From DASZHJ01 sp035507155 (GTDB lineage: Bacteria > Pseudomonadota > Alphaproteobacteria > ATCC43930 > CGMCC-115725): 64,000 bases of DNA. The position numbers and the translations under genes are program-made. Below, one piece after another: positions 41,744 through 50,984 of this stretch (its first letter is position 1; each line of letters starts with the position of its first letter). The DNA is taken from the NCBI GenBank assembly GCA_035507155.1, contig DATJOK010000071.1, forward strand, positions 1-64,000, written 5' to 3'. The notes below the pieces were generated by a model, which made no database searches, was not told where the DNA came from, and worked only from the letters and a program-made list of their open reading frames with translations.

Positions 41744-43840
41744 ATGAGCATCTCGTCTGCACCGGTCCTGGCGGAAACCGTTCGGTCTCCGCGGGCGTCG
41801 GCCCGGCGACGGAGACCGGCGGAGCTTCCGGTGCTGGACGCCGATACCGTGCTCTCCTCCGATCTCTTCGATACGCTGATCACGCGGACCTTCCGGCATC
41901 CCACCGAGCTCTTCGCGCTTGCCGACGGGGCGCTCCGGGACAATGGCCTTTGGCGCCAAGGCCCTCGCGAGTGGCGCGAGAAGCGGGTAGCTGTGGAGCG
42001 GGAGCTGCGCCAGAGCAAGCGGGGCCTCGAGGTGACGCTGGCCGAGATCTATCGGGCGCTCGGCGCCGATCTCGGCTGGACCGATGAAGAGATCGAGGTG
42101 GCGGTCGCCATCGAGGCCGGGATCGAGTTTCGCCTCACATCGCCAGTGCGGCGGACGATCGAGTGGTTCAACGCGGCCGCCGGAGTGGCGCATCACCGCA
42201 TCATCCTCTGCGACACCTATTTTCCCCGCTGGATGATCGAGCGCCTGGTCGGCGCCAACGGCATCGAGATCGCGCCCGAGGACATCCATCTGTCCTCCGA
42301 GCTGGGGGCGACCAAGGCGACCGGCCAGGTCTATCCCCTGGTCCTCGACAAGCTGCGGCAGCTGGGCGCGGGCCGCGTCCTGCACCTCGGTGACAACGAG
42401 ATCTCTGACATCCGCAATGCGCGGGCGGCCGGGCTCGGCACATATCATTTCACCGCGACACGGCAGGAGGGCGATAAGCCCGGTGGCGTCGAGGACGCCT
42501 GCGATCCGGCGATCGTCGGCGCCGTGCGCGCGGCGCGGCTGCTGGATCACAGTGCGGACGCGCATCGGCGCGCGGTGTGGCGCGCCGGCTGCGAGATCGG
42601 CGGTCCGCTGGTGACAGGCTTCGTGCTGTGGACGCTGCTCGAGGCGCGACGGCGCGGGCTTGGCGCGCTCCACTTCCTGGCTCGCGACGGGCAGATCATG
42701 TGCGGCGTCGCTCGCCGCCTCCTGCCGCTGCTCGATCGGCCGATCGAGTGCCGCTATCTTTACGCTTCGCGGCAGGCGCTTTTCCTGCCCTCGATCGCCG
42801 CGCTCGATGATCGGGCAATGGCGTGGATCCTGCATCAGCCCGGCAAGACGACGCTCGCTGCGATGCTGTCGCGCGTCGACGTCGATCCCGACACCTGCGC
42901 CGACGCTCTGACGGCGACAGGGCTCTCGGTGGCGGACATGCCGCGCCGGTTGAGCGAGATCGGGCTGGAGCGGGCGGCGGCATTGCTCAAGCACCCTGGC
43001 CTCGCCCGGAGCATTCTCGCCTCGGCCGCGGAGCGGCGTTCCGCCTTGCTGGCCTATCTCGACGAGAACGAATTCTGGTCCGGCGGAGCCGCGATCGTCG
43101 ATGTCGGCTGGCACGGCCGCCTGCAGCTGGCGCTCGGCCGCGCGCTTGCCGCCGAAGGGCGATTGCCGGAGCGCGGGCTGCTGGGCCTCTATCTCAGTCT
43201 CTACGAGACGCCCGACGATCCCGTGGCCGGCGCATTCCAAACCTATATCCCGGCCTCGCGAGGGGCTACCGCCGAGGAGATGCATCCGAACGGCTCGGTG
43301 GTGGAGATCTTCTTCGCGGCGGATCACGGCTCGCTCAAGGCCTACCAGCGGGATCCGGCCAGCGGCCGCGCCGCCTGCGTGCTGCGGGAGGCGCGGAACG
43401 CGGCCGCGATCGACTGGGGCGTGCAGGCGCAGCAGGCGGCGATCCTCTCCTTCGCCGAGATCCTGGTGCGCAACGTCCGCGCGCTCCGCGTTGCTCCGCA
43501 GGAGCTGCTTCCGACGTTGAGGTCCTATTCAGCGGCGGCATTGGCGCGCTTCCTCGAGCGGCCAACCCGGCAGGAGGCGGATGCCTACGGGTGCTTTCCG
43601 CACTCGGAAGATCAGTCGCATTCCGCCTATGCCGAGGTGGCGCCCCGCCAGGCGGTCAGCCGCATCCTCGCCTCGATGCTGCGGCCCCATCGCTTCCCGC
43701 TGCAGAGCCTGTGGCGCGAGGGCACCATCAGCCGCTCACTGCCAGCTCCGGCCTCTACCGGCGTGATCGATGCGTTCACGGGCGTCGCGGTCACGAAACG
43801 GCGGGTGCGTCATGTCCTCGGTGCCGGCGAGCGGCGCTGA
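41744..43840 (+). CDS. large HAD-superfamily protein of exopolysaccharide loci (COG5610-like)
   Basis: 698 residues. The N-terminal 230 residues are HAD-like: motif I SSDLFDTLITR with nucleophile Asp40 and Phe42 at the usual second-Asp position, and motif IV HLGDNEISDI with Asp217 and Asp222. The cap region is helical. The remaining 450 residues contain ALHFLARDGQIM and IVDVGWHGRLQLAL and match no family I can name beyond the large HAD-like proteins found in polysaccharide loci. It lies between a GT2 and the flippase. It could be a phosphatase or glycosyl-phosphate transfer enzyme, but no activity is known to me. Confidence 0.7.
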   Translation: MSISSAPVLAETVRSPRASARRRRPAELPVLDADTVLSSDLFDTLITRTFRHPTELFALADGALRDNGLWRQGPREWREKRVAVERELRQSKRGLEVTLAEIYRALGADLGWTDEEIEVAVAIEAGIEFRLTSPVRRTIEWFNAAAGVAHHRIILCDTYFPRWMIERLVGANGIEIAPEDIHLSSELGATKATGQVYPLVLDKLRQLGAGRVLHLGDNEISDIRNARAAGLGTYHFTATRQEGDKPGGVEDACDPAIVGAVRAARLLDHSADAHRRAVWRAGCEIGGPLVTGFVLWTLLEARRRGLGALHFLARDGQIMCGVARRLLPLLDRPIECRYLYASRQALFLPSIAALDDRAMAWILHQPGKTTLAAMLSRVDVDPDTCADALTATGLSVADMPRRLSEIGLERAAALLKHPGLARSILASAAERRSALLAYLDENEFWSGGAAIVDVGWHGRLQLALGRALAAEGRLPERGLLGLYLSLYETPDDPVAGAFQTYIPASRGATAEEMHPNGSVVEIFFAADHGSLKAYQRDPASGRAACVLREARNAAAIDWGVQAQQAAILSFAEILVRNVRALRVAPQELLPTLRSYSAAALARFLERPTRQEADAYGCFPHSEDQSHSAYAEVAPRQAVSRILASMLRPHRFPLQSLWREGTISRSLPAPASTGVIDAFTGVAVTKRRVRHVLGAGERR

Positions 43841-43859
43841 TCGGAGAAGGTACCGGAGA

Positions 43860-45182
43860 GTGCTGATCCACCGCCTCACTGCGGCGCTGCTGCCGAAGCT
43901 CCGTTATTTCCGCGTGATGTCGGTCTACGCGGTCGAGCGCTTCACCTATCTGGTCCTCAGCTTTCTGGTCTTCCCGATCATCGCCAAGGCCTATGGGCCG
44001 GACGCGCTCGGCCACTACTCGATCGCGCAGACGGTGGTGAGCCTGGTGACGCCCTTCCTCGCCACCGGCGCTGAAGCGATCGCGATCCGCGATCTGGTCC
44101 GCCGCGGCGAGGAGCGCGGCAAGGTGGCGGGCTCGGCAGCGCTGCTGCTGGGATTGTTCACGGTGCCCGCAGTCCTGCTGCCGATCGGTGCGGCCTATGT
44201 CGCCTATGGCGACGATCCCGTAACGGTGACTCTGGTGATCTGGCTCGCGATCGCCTTTCTGCCGACGCCGCTCTACGTCATCGACTTCCTCTGGAAGGCG
44301 GATCTGCGCCCGGCCTATTCGGTGGTGCCGCGGCTCCTGGTGATGCTGGTCTCGCTCGCCGCCAAGGCGACCGCGGCGCGGTCGGGCTATCCGATCATCG
44401 CCATCGCCGTCATCACGGCGGCGGAAGCCTGGATCTCGGCCCTGATGCTGGCGGTCGTCTTCCTCTTCGCCCGCCGGCGCGGGGAGCGCTGGACGCTGGA
44501 ACGCGAGGCCTTCCGCAGCCTCTTCGCTCAGACCTTGCCGGCGATGATTGCCATGTTGGCGGTGCTTGTATTCTTCCGGGTGACCCAGCTGATGCTGGGC
44601 TGGCTCTCGAACTATCGCGAGGTCGGCATCTATGCGGTGGCTTTCCAGCTGATCCAGGTGCCGAACATCTTGCCTACCGTCGTGCTCACCACCTGCTATC
44701 CGCGGCTGGTGGCGCTCCGCGACGAGAACCCAGCGCTCTATACGGAGTATCTCGACCGGCTGCTCTCCTTCTTTTCGTTCGCCGGCTGGGGCCTTGTCCT
44801 GGTCGTGCTGCTGGGCGGTGACTGGGGGATGAACCTGCTGTTCGGCAACAAATTCCAGGGATCGGGCCTGATCCTGCTGCTGCTCAGCATCTCGACCCTC
44901 TGCAACTTCAGCGCCGCCGTGCGCGGCCAGCTCATCTTCATCGCCAACCGGCCGAACCTGCACGTTGCCAACGCGCTCATCGGCCTCGCGACGCTGGTCC
45001 CGCTGAATTTCGCCCTCATCCCGCATTACGGCGCCCAGGGTGGCGCGGCAGCGGTGGCCGTCGCGTCCCTGGTCTCCGGCGTGCTGACGTCCTTCCTCTT
45101 CAGCGAGACCAGCCCCTTCGGCCGCCGCCAGCTCTGGCGGCTGGTGCTGCCCTCGGCCCTGTTCTGGCGCTTCTCGATGTAA
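43860..45182 (+). CDS. polysaccharide flippase (Wzx/RfbX family)
   Basis: 440 residues from the GTG at 43860, supported by GGAGAAGG ten bases upstream; an ATG at 43812 would overlap the HAD gene by 29 bases and is the alternative. About 12-14 hydrophobic helices fit the MATE-like oligosaccharide flippases. Wzx-type features include PIIAKAYGPDALGHYSIAQ near the N-terminus and LPTVVLTTCYPRL in the middle. It moves the lipid-linked repeat unit across the inner membrane. It ends convergent with the MaoC-like gene, 3 bases apart. Confidence 0.85.
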   Translation: MLIHRLTAALLPKLRYFRVMSVYAVERFTYLVLSFLVFPIIAKAYGPDALGHYSIAQTVVSLVTPFLATGAEAIAIRDLVRRGEERGKVAGSAALLLGLFTVPAVLLPIGAAYVAYGDDPVTVTLVIWLAIAFLPTPLYVIDFLWKADLRPAYSVVPRLLVMLVSLAAKATAARSGYPIIAIAVITAAEAWISALMLAVVFLFARRRGERWTLEREAFRSLFAQTLPAMIAMLAVLVFFRVTQLMLGWLSNYREVGIYAVAFQLIQVPNILPTVVLTTCYPRLVALRDENPALYTEYLDRLLSFFSFAGWGLVLVVLLGGDWGMNLLFGNKFQGSGLILLLLSISTLCNFSAAVRGQLIFIANRPNLHVANALIGLATLVPLNFALIPHYGAQGGAAAVAVASLVSGVLTSFLFSETSPFGRRQLWRLVLPSALFWRFSM

Positions 45183-45185
45183 ACC

Positions 45186-45626
45186 CTATTTCGGCGGCAC
45201 CCACTTCATCACGTGGGTGCCGGCGAGGCAGAGCTCGCCGTCCTGATTGAGGATCTCGACCTTCGCGCGGCTGCGCGCGGCGTCACCGTCGATCGCCTCC
45301 ACCGTATAGCGGGCAGTGATCGTGTCGCCGATGAAGACCGGCTTGAGGAAGCGGATCTTGTCATAGCCCAATGACACCGGCACGCCCTTGGCGCCGCGGT
45401 CCACCGAGCGGCGCGAGATCATCGAGGCGGTGGTGGAAAGGAGCCCCATGATGAGGGCGCCGTGGGCGATGCGGCGGCCGAAGGCGGTGCCGCGCGCGTA
45501 CTCCTCGTTGACGTGGATGGGATCGAAATCGCCCGTGAGGCCCGAGAACAGCACGAGATCCGCCTCGCCGATGGTCTTGGAGAACTCGGCGCGCTCGCCG
45601 ATCTCGAGCCGCGTGTCGAAGGCCAT
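45186..45626 (-). CDS. MaoC-like hot-dog dehydratase/hydratase
   Basis: 146 residues of the hot-dog fold with the hydratase motif GDFDPIHVNEEYARGTAFGRR followed by AHGAL, quoted here in parts: the Asp and His (FDPIH) form the (R)-specific enoyl-CoA hydratase dyad. Likely hydrates or dehydrates an acyl-CoA or similar thioester. It is the last gene of the minus-strand operon that starts with the ABC permeases, 3 bases after the AroE-like gene. Confidence 0.85.
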   Translation of the reverse strand: MAFDTRLEIGERAEFSKTIGEADLVLFSGLTGDFDPIHVNEEYARGTAFGRRIAHGALIMGLLSTTASMISRRSVDRGAKGVPVSLGYDKIRFLKPVFIGDTITARYTVEAIDGDAARSRAKVEILNQDGELCLAGTHVMKWVPPK

Positions 45627-45629
45627 GGC

Positions 45630-46439
45630 TCAGTCCCCGAGCCCGAAGAAGCCGAGCACCTCCTCGATCTGGCCCTCCAGCATGGCACGGCCGTCGACGG
45701 TGCGGCAGCCACAGCGCTGGGCATGGCGGAGGAAGGGGGTGGGCTCCGGCTTCATGATGACGTCGATCACCAGCAGGGCGGGGTCGAGCGGTCCCAGCTC
45801 CGCCGGCATGCCGTCGCCCGTGGTCATGCCGATCGGCGTCGCGTTGACGACGATGTCATGGTCTTTGGCAGTTGCCGCGCCGGCAGCGATCCGGCGGCCG
45901 GGATAGGCGGCTGCCACGCGATCGGCGAGCGCCTTGGCCTTGGCGGCATCGACGTCGAAGATGGTGATGGCGCTGGCACCCGCATCCGCCACCGCCACGG
46001 CGACCGCGCTGCCGGCGCCGCCGGCGCCGATCAGCATGACGCGCTTGCCCTCGATCACATGTCCCTCCTCGCGGAGCCGTCTCGTGAGGCCGCGGCCGTC
46101 GAACATGTCGCCCGACCAGCTGCCGTCCTTCTCGCGCCGCATGGCGTTGATGGCGCCGACCTTCTCGCCCATCGGCAGCAGGCGGTCCACATGGGGGATG
46201 ATCCGCGACTTGTAGGGAACGGTGATGATGATGCCGTCGAGATTGACGATCTCCTTGATGCCGCGCACGGTCACGTCGAACTGTCCCGGCGCCACATGCA
46301 TCGGCACCATCAGCGCGTTCATGCCCATGGCGCGGAAGCGCGGCGTATAGGTCTGCGGCGAGCGTACCTGGGCGATCGGGTGGCCGATGATGACGTAGAG
46401 CCGCGTCGAGCCGTCGACGATCGGCAGCCCGGCGCTCAT
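45630..46439 (-). CDS. AroE-like (shikimate dehydrogenase family) oxidoreductase
   Basis: 269 residues of the shikimate/quinate dehydrogenase family: catalytic lysine in TVPYKS, Rossmann motif LIGAGGAGSAVAVAVADAG and VVNATPIGM. The substrate pocket differs from true AroE. The usual SxS near the N-terminus is RSPQTY (one Ser lost), and the NTDG that holds the catalytic Asp reads MFDG. It is therefore probably not the housekeeping AroE but a catabolic paralogue acting on a related hydroxy acid. Its ATG overlaps the CoA-transferase stop by 4 bases. Confidence 0.82.
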   Translation of the reverse strand: MSAGLPIVDGSTRLYVIIGHPIAQVRSPQTYTPRFRAMGMNALMVPMHVAPGQFDVTVRGIKEIVNLDGIIITVPYKSRIIPHVDRLLPMGEKVGAINAMRREKDGSWSGDMFDGRGLTRRLREEGHVIEGKRVMLIGAGGAGSAVAVAVADAGASAITIFDVDAAKAKALADRVAAAYPGRRIAAGAATAKDHDIVVNATPIGMTTGDGMPAELGPLDPALLVIDVIMKPEPTPFLRHAQRCGCRTVDGRAMLEGQIEEVLGFFGLGD

Positions 46440-48001
46440 TGCGCGGCCTCCGACACGGCGTCGAGGCAGGCGAGCCGCGGCGATCCCGGGCGCGCCGGCT
46501 TCCCGGCGACGTCGCGGGCGAGACCCATCCGCTCGGGCCGGAAGAGCCGCGCATCCATGATCCTGAGATCGCCGGCGATCGCCGGCTCGAAGCCCATATG
46601 GGCAAGCACGTCGCGCTCGACGTCGAGATCCGGAGCGATCTCGATCAGCTCGATCCCGTCCTTCGCCAGCCGGAATACCGCGCGCTCGGTGACGTAGAGC
46701 ACGCGCTGGCCGCGCTCGCGGCCGAAGCGGCCGCTATAGGTGATCTGCTCGACCGCGTTGACCAGCTTCTGCTGCTTGCCGGCGATGAACGTGCCGCTGA
46801 ACACCACGCACCTCGCATTCTGGCTGATGTTGATGAAGCCGCCCGGGCCGACGATGCGACGGCCGAAGCGGCTCACGTTGACGTTGCCCTCGGCGTCCAT
46901 CTCCGCGAAGGAGAGGAACGCGAGATCGAGGCCGCCGCCATCGTAGAAATCGAACTGGTAGGGCTGGTCGACCATCGCGGCAAAGTTGCGCGACGCGCCG
47001 GCCTCGTTGCCGGAGGCCGGTGCACCGCCGATGAGGCCCTGCTCGTTGGTGAGCCAGACCGCGTCGAGGAAGCCCTCCTCGGCGGCGACATTGGCGATGC
47101 CGGTGGAGATGCCGGACCCGAGATTGCAGATGGCGCCGGGGAAAAGCTCCAGCGCCGCGCGCCGCGCGATCACCTTGCGGGCGTCCTGCGGCAGCACCGG
47201 CACGTCGGAAAGCGGGATGCGCAGCTCGCCGGCGTAGGAGGGGCTGTACTCCGTGAGGTAGGTCTGGCGCTGGCCGGGCTCGACCACCACGAGATCGACG
47301 AGGATGCCGGGGATCTTCACCTGTTTCGGCGGCAGCGTGCCGCGCCGGGCCATCCGCTTCACCTGCACGATGACGAGGCCGCCGTTCCGTCGCGTCGCCT
47401 GTGCCTCCGACAGCATCTCGCCGAAGACCGCTTCCTGCTCCATGGTGATGTTGCCGTCCTCGTCGGCGGTGGTGCCGCGCAGCAGCGCCACGTCGACCTT
47501 GAAGGGCTTGTAGAGGAGCTGCTCGCGGCCATCGACGGTGATGAGCTCGACCAGATCGTCCTTGGCGGAAGGACTCTGCCGGCCGCCACCGTGGCGCGGA
47601 TCGACGAAGGTGTGGAGGCCGGTCTCGGTGATGAGGCCGGTGCGGCCGGCCGCCATCTCGCGGGTGAGCTGGGACATGGCGCCCTGCGGCAGGGTATAGG
47701 CCTCGACCTTGTCGGCGAGCGCCAGCTCCGCGAGCTTCGGCGAGTTGACGAGGGTGCCGCAGACCACTCGTTTCAGCATGCCCTCATGGGCGAAATGGCC
47801 GGCGCCAAGGGTCTTGTCGTCGCCAAGGCCGACCGGATGCACCGAGGTGAGGTTGCGCGGCTCGCCCTCGGCGAGGAAGCGGCGCTCCAGGGCCGCCATC
47901 AGCGCCTCCGGCACCGCATGACCGCCGCCGGAGCCGCCGATCAGGAGGGTGTCACCGGATTGAATGAGCTTGACCGCCGCATCGGCCGTTACGCGTCGCA
48001 C
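46436..48001 (-). CDS. acyl-CoA:acid CoA-transferase (family I, PCT/YdiF-like)
   Basis: 521 residues, with fused alpha and beta halves, from a GTG start (GAGGA a few bases upstream). The glycine-rich N-terminal GDTLLIGGSGGGHAVPEALM and the catalytic glutamate in TNEQGLIGG are typical of propionate/acetate CoA-transferases. It activates a carboxylic acid by moving CoA from a donor. Activation would come first in the pathway, followed by the dehydrogenase and hydratases coded nearby. 18 bases after the ATPase gene. Confidence 0.9.
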   Translation of the reverse strand: MRRVTADAAVKLIQSGDTLLIGGSGGGHAVPEALMAALERRFLAEGEPRNLTSVHPVGLGDDKTLGAGHFAHEGMLKRVVCGTLVNSPKLAELALADKVEAYTLPQGAMSQLTREMAAGRTGLITETGLHTFVDPRHGGGRQSPSAKDDLVELITVDGREQLLYKPFKVDVALLRGTTADEDGNITMEQEAVFGEMLSEAQATRRNGGLVIVQVKRMARRGTLPPKQVKIPGILVDLVVVEPGQRQTYLTEYSPSYAGELRIPLSDVPVLPQDARKVIARRAALELFPGAICNLGSGISTGIANVAAEEGFLDAVWLTNEQGLIGGAPASGNEAGASRNFAAMVDQPYQFDFYDGGGLDLAFLSFAEMDAEGNVNVSRFGRRIVGPGGFINISQNARCVVFSGTFIAGKQQKLVNAVEQITYSGRFGRERGQRVLYVTERAVFRLAKDGIELIEIAPDLDVERDVLAHMGFEPAIAGDLRIMDARLFRPERMGLARDVAGKPARPGSPRLACLDAVSEAAQ

Positions 48002-48019
48002 GCTGTCCTCCTCACTCGC

Positions 48020-50101
48020 TCAGAACTCTCCGGGGTAATGGCAGGCCACCAAATGGCCGTCGCCGGCCGCCGCCAGCGGCGGCGCGGTCTCCGCGCAGAC
48101 CGGCTTGGCGATCGGGCAGCGGGTCCGGAAGCGGCAGCCCGAGGGCGGGTCGACGGCGCTCGGCGGCTCGCCGGCAAGCCGCAGATGCTGGCGCCGGCGC
48201 TCTGCTGCCGCATCGGGAATCGGCACCGCCGAGATCAGGTGGCGCGTATAAGGATGGAGCGGTGCCGCGAAGAGCTCTTCGGCCGGCGCCACCTCCATCA
48301 CCTTGCCGAGATAGAGCACCACGATGCGGTCGGATATGTGCCGCACCACGGCGAGATCGTGGGCGATGAAGAGATATGTCAGGCCGAAGCGCTCCTGCAG
48401 GTCGACCAGCAGATTGATGATCTGCGCCTGGATGTTGACGTCGAGGGCGGAGATCGGCTCGTCCGCGATGATGAAGTCCGGCCGCACCGCCAGCGCACGG
48501 GCGATCGAGATGCGCTGCCGTTGGCCGCCGGAGAATTCGTGGGGATAGCGGTTGGCGGCCTTTGGATTGAGGCCGACCACGCCGAGGATCTCGTCGATCC
48601 GCGCCTTCGCCTCGGCGCCATTCTGGACCAGACCATGGAAGCGCATGGGCTCGCCCAGGATCTCGCCCACGGTCATCCGGGGATTGAGCGAGGAGTAGGG
48701 GTCCTGGAACACCATCTGCATGCGCCGGCGCAGCGGGCGGATCTCCGATGCCTTGGCATGGGTGATGTCCTGGCCGGCGAAGCTGATCGAGCCGTCGCTC
48801 GGCTCGTAGATGCGGATCAGCACGCGAGCGAGGGTGGATTTCCCGCAGCCGGATTCGCCGACGAGGCCCACCGTCTCGCCCTGGGCCACGTCGAGATCGA
48901 TGCCGTCGACCGCATGCACCAGCTTGTGCGGCTCGAAGAACCCGGCGCTCGGCAGCGCGAAATATTTCTTGAGACCGCGCACCTCGAGGAGCCGCTGGCC
49001 GCGCGCCAGCGTCGCTGCCTGGCCCTGCTCGAAGCGGGGGGCGCTCGCGGTGATCGTCTCGGCCGGTGCCGTCAGCGGCGTGTCGGCCTGGGTCACCCAG
49101 CAGCGCGCGCGGCGGCCGGGCGCCACCGGCTCCAGGCTCGGATGCTGCTCGCATTTGTCGACGCGGAACGGGCAGCGTGCCGCGAAGCGGCAGCCGGCCG
49201 GGTAATTGAGCGGGTCCGGCGGCGCGCCTTCGATGGTCGTGAGGCGCTTGCTGCCGGGCGCATGGTGGTCGAGGCGCGGCACCGCGTTGATGAGCGCCCA
49301 GGTGTAGGGATGCCGGGGGTTCGAGAGGATCTCGTCGGTCGGGCCTTCCTCCACCACCTCGCCCGCATACATCACCACCACGCGGCTGCAGACATTTGCG
49401 ATGACGCCGAGATCGTGGCTGATGAGCACGATGGCGGTGCCGAAATCGCGATTGAGCTCGCGCAGCAGCTCGAGGATCTGTGCCTGGATGGTGACGTCGA
49501 GGGCGGTGGTCGGCTCGTCGGCGATGAGGAGCGCTGGCTCATTGCTCATGCCCATCGCCAGCACGACGCGCTGGCGCATGCCGCCGGAGAACTGGTGCGG
49601 ATAGGAGCGGATCGCGCGCTCGGGCGCGGTGATGCCCATGCGGCCCAGCAGCTTGATCGAGCGCTGGGTCGCCTCGTCGACCGCGTAGCCGCCATGCACC
49701 ACCATGGTCTCCACCAGCTGGCGCGCGAGCCTCAGCACCGGGTTGAGCGAGGTCATCGGGTTCTGGAACACCATGGCGACGTCGCCGCCGCGGAAGGCCT
49801 GCAGCTCCGCCGGGCCCATCGCCAGCACGTCGCGGCCCTGGAACTTGATCGAGCCCGCGACAATGCGGCTCGGCTCCTCCAGGAGGCGCATGAGCGAGAG
49901 CGCGGTGACGCTCTTGCCGGAGCCGGACTCGCCGACGATGCCGAGCGTCTCGCCCGCGGCCACCGAGAAGCTCACGCCGTCGACGGCGCGCACCACACCC
50001 TCGTCGGTGAAGAACTGGGTCTTGAGGCCGCGCACCTCGAGCACCGGCGCGGCGGTGCCGCTGGTCTCGGCCGAGGGCAGGGGCTTCGCCATGTCGTTCA
50101 T
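48020..50101 (-). CDS. fused double-ATPase of a peptide-type ABC importer (GsiA-like)
   Basis: 693 residues with two ABC domains in one chain. The first has GESGSGKSVTAL, signature FSGGMRQRVVLAMG and LLIADEPTTALD. The second has GESGCGKSTLARV, FSGGQRQRISIARAL and FIIADEPISALD. Both halves end with the oligopeptide-type cysteine motif (CRFAARCPFRVDKC and CRFRTRCPIAKPVC). It replaces separate DppD and DppF proteins. It starts one base after the dppC-like stop. It powers the importer of the two permeases upstream and the binding protein coded at 57972-56353. Confidence 0.92.
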   Translation of the reverse strand: MNDMAKPLPSAETSGTAAPVLEVRGLKTQFFTDEGVVRAVDGVSFSVAAGETLGIVGESGSGKSVTALSLMRLLEEPSRIVAGSIKFQGRDVLAMGPAELQAFRGGDVAMVFQNPMTSLNPVLRLARQLVETMVVHGGYAVDEATQRSIKLLGRMGITAPERAIRSYPHQFSGGMRQRVVLAMGMSNEPALLIADEPTTALDVTIQAQILELLRELNRDFGTAIVLISHDLGVIANVCSRVVVMYAGEVVEEGPTDEILSNPRHPYTWALINAVPRLDHHAPGSKRLTTIEGAPPDPLNYPAGCRFAARCPFRVDKCEQHPSLEPVAPGRRARCWVTQADTPLTAPAETITASAPRFEQGQAATLARGQRLLEVRGLKKYFALPSAGFFEPHKLVHAVDGIDLDVAQGETVGLVGESGCGKSTLARVLIRIYEPSDGSISFAGQDITHAKASEIRPLRRRMQMVFQDPYSSLNPRMTVGEILGEPMRFHGLVQNGAEAKARIDEILGVVGLNPKAANRYPHEFSGGQRQRISIARALAVRPDFIIADEPISALDVNIQAQIINLLVDLQERFGLTYLFIAHDLAVVRHISDRIVVLYLGKVMEVAPAEELFAAPLHPYTRHLISAVPIPDAAAERRRQHLRLAGEPPSAVDPPSGCRFRTRCPIAKPVCAETAPPLAAAGDGHLVACHYPGEF

Positions 50102-50102
50102 G

Positions 50103-50984
50103 TCAGCGCCGCCGGGACTTCGGATCGAGCCAGTCGCGGATGCCGTCGCCGAGGAAGTTGAAGCCCAGCACGATGGTGAGGATGGCGAGGCCGGGGAAGG
50201 ATGCCACCCACCATTGCTCGACGAGCTCGCGGCCCTCGGCGACCATGGAGCCCCATTCCGGCGTCGGTGGCACCACGCCCAGCCCCAGGAAGGAGAGGCC
50301 GGCGAAGGTGATGATGGCGTTGCCGATATCGAGGGTGGTGAGCACCACCAGCGGCCCCACCGCGTTCGGGATGATGTGGCGCATCAGGATGCGCGCCGGG
50401 CTGAAGCCCACCACCATCGCCGCCTCGACATATTCCTGGGAGCGCTGCACCAGCACCAGGCCGCGGGCGAGACGGGCGAATTTCGGCCACCACACCACCA
50501 GCATGGCGATGATGGTGTTGGTGGTGCCGATGCCGAGCGCCGCCGCGATGGCGAGCGCCAGGATGATCGGCGGGAAGCAGAGCACGAGATCGGTCGCCCG
50601 CATGATGAGCTCTTCGATCTTGCCGCCGGCGAAGGCGGCGATGCCGCCGATGAGAGTGCCGGCGACCGCGCTCACCATCACCACGACGAAGCCGGTGATG
50701 AGGGAGATCTGCGAGCCGTAGAGGAGCCGTGTCAGCACGTCCCGGCCGAGCGCATCGGTGCCGAGCCAATGCTCGAGCGACGGCGGCTGCAGGCGGATGG
50801 TGACGTCCACTGCATCGGGCGGATAGGGCGAGATGACCGAAGCGAAAAGCGCGATCAGGATCCAGGCCAGCACGATCGCAAGCCCGAGGCTTGCGAGCCC
50901 ATAGCGCCGCCACCAGCGCCGCGCCGGCGAGAGCGGCGGCGCCACGGCTCGCTCCAGCCCTGCTTCGCTTTCGAGTGCGGTCAT
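50103..50984 (-). CDS. peptide-type ABC transporter permease (DppC-like)
   Basis: 293 residues from the ATG at 50984, overlapping the dppB-like stop. Motifs HWLGTDALGRDVLTRLLYGS, the EAA loop EAAMVVGFSPARILMRHIIP and the C-terminal WWVASFPG, DGIRDWLDP are typical. Six membrane helices. Longer frames on this strand are only continuations of the upstream gene in another phase. Confidence 0.92.
   Translation of the reverse strand: MTALESEAGLERAVAPPLSPARRWWRRYGLASLGLAIVLAWILIALFASVISPYPPDAVDVTIRLQPPSLEHWLGTDALGRDVLTRLLYGSQISLITGFVVVMVSAVAGTLIGGIAAFAGGKIEELIMRATDLVLCFPPIILALAIAAALGIGTTNTIIAMLVVWWPKFARLARGLVLVQRSQEYVEAAMVVGFSPARILMRHIIPNAVGPLVVLTTLDIGNAIITFAGLSFLGLGVVPPTPEWGSMVAEGRELVEQWWVASFPGLAILTIVLGFNFLGDGIRDWLDPKSRRR

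Noticed and set aside
41219..43327. 702-codon minus-strand frame opposite the HAD-family gene
   Set aside because: Antisense shadow; the plus-strand protein has HAD motifs and good spacing to its neighbours.
46439..50161. 1240-codon open frame on the plus strand
   Set aside because: It lies antisense to the CoA-transferase and double-ATPase genes, whose products are clearly recognisable. Its own translation is Arg/Ala/Gly-rich with no family match. Long antisense frames are normal at this GC content.
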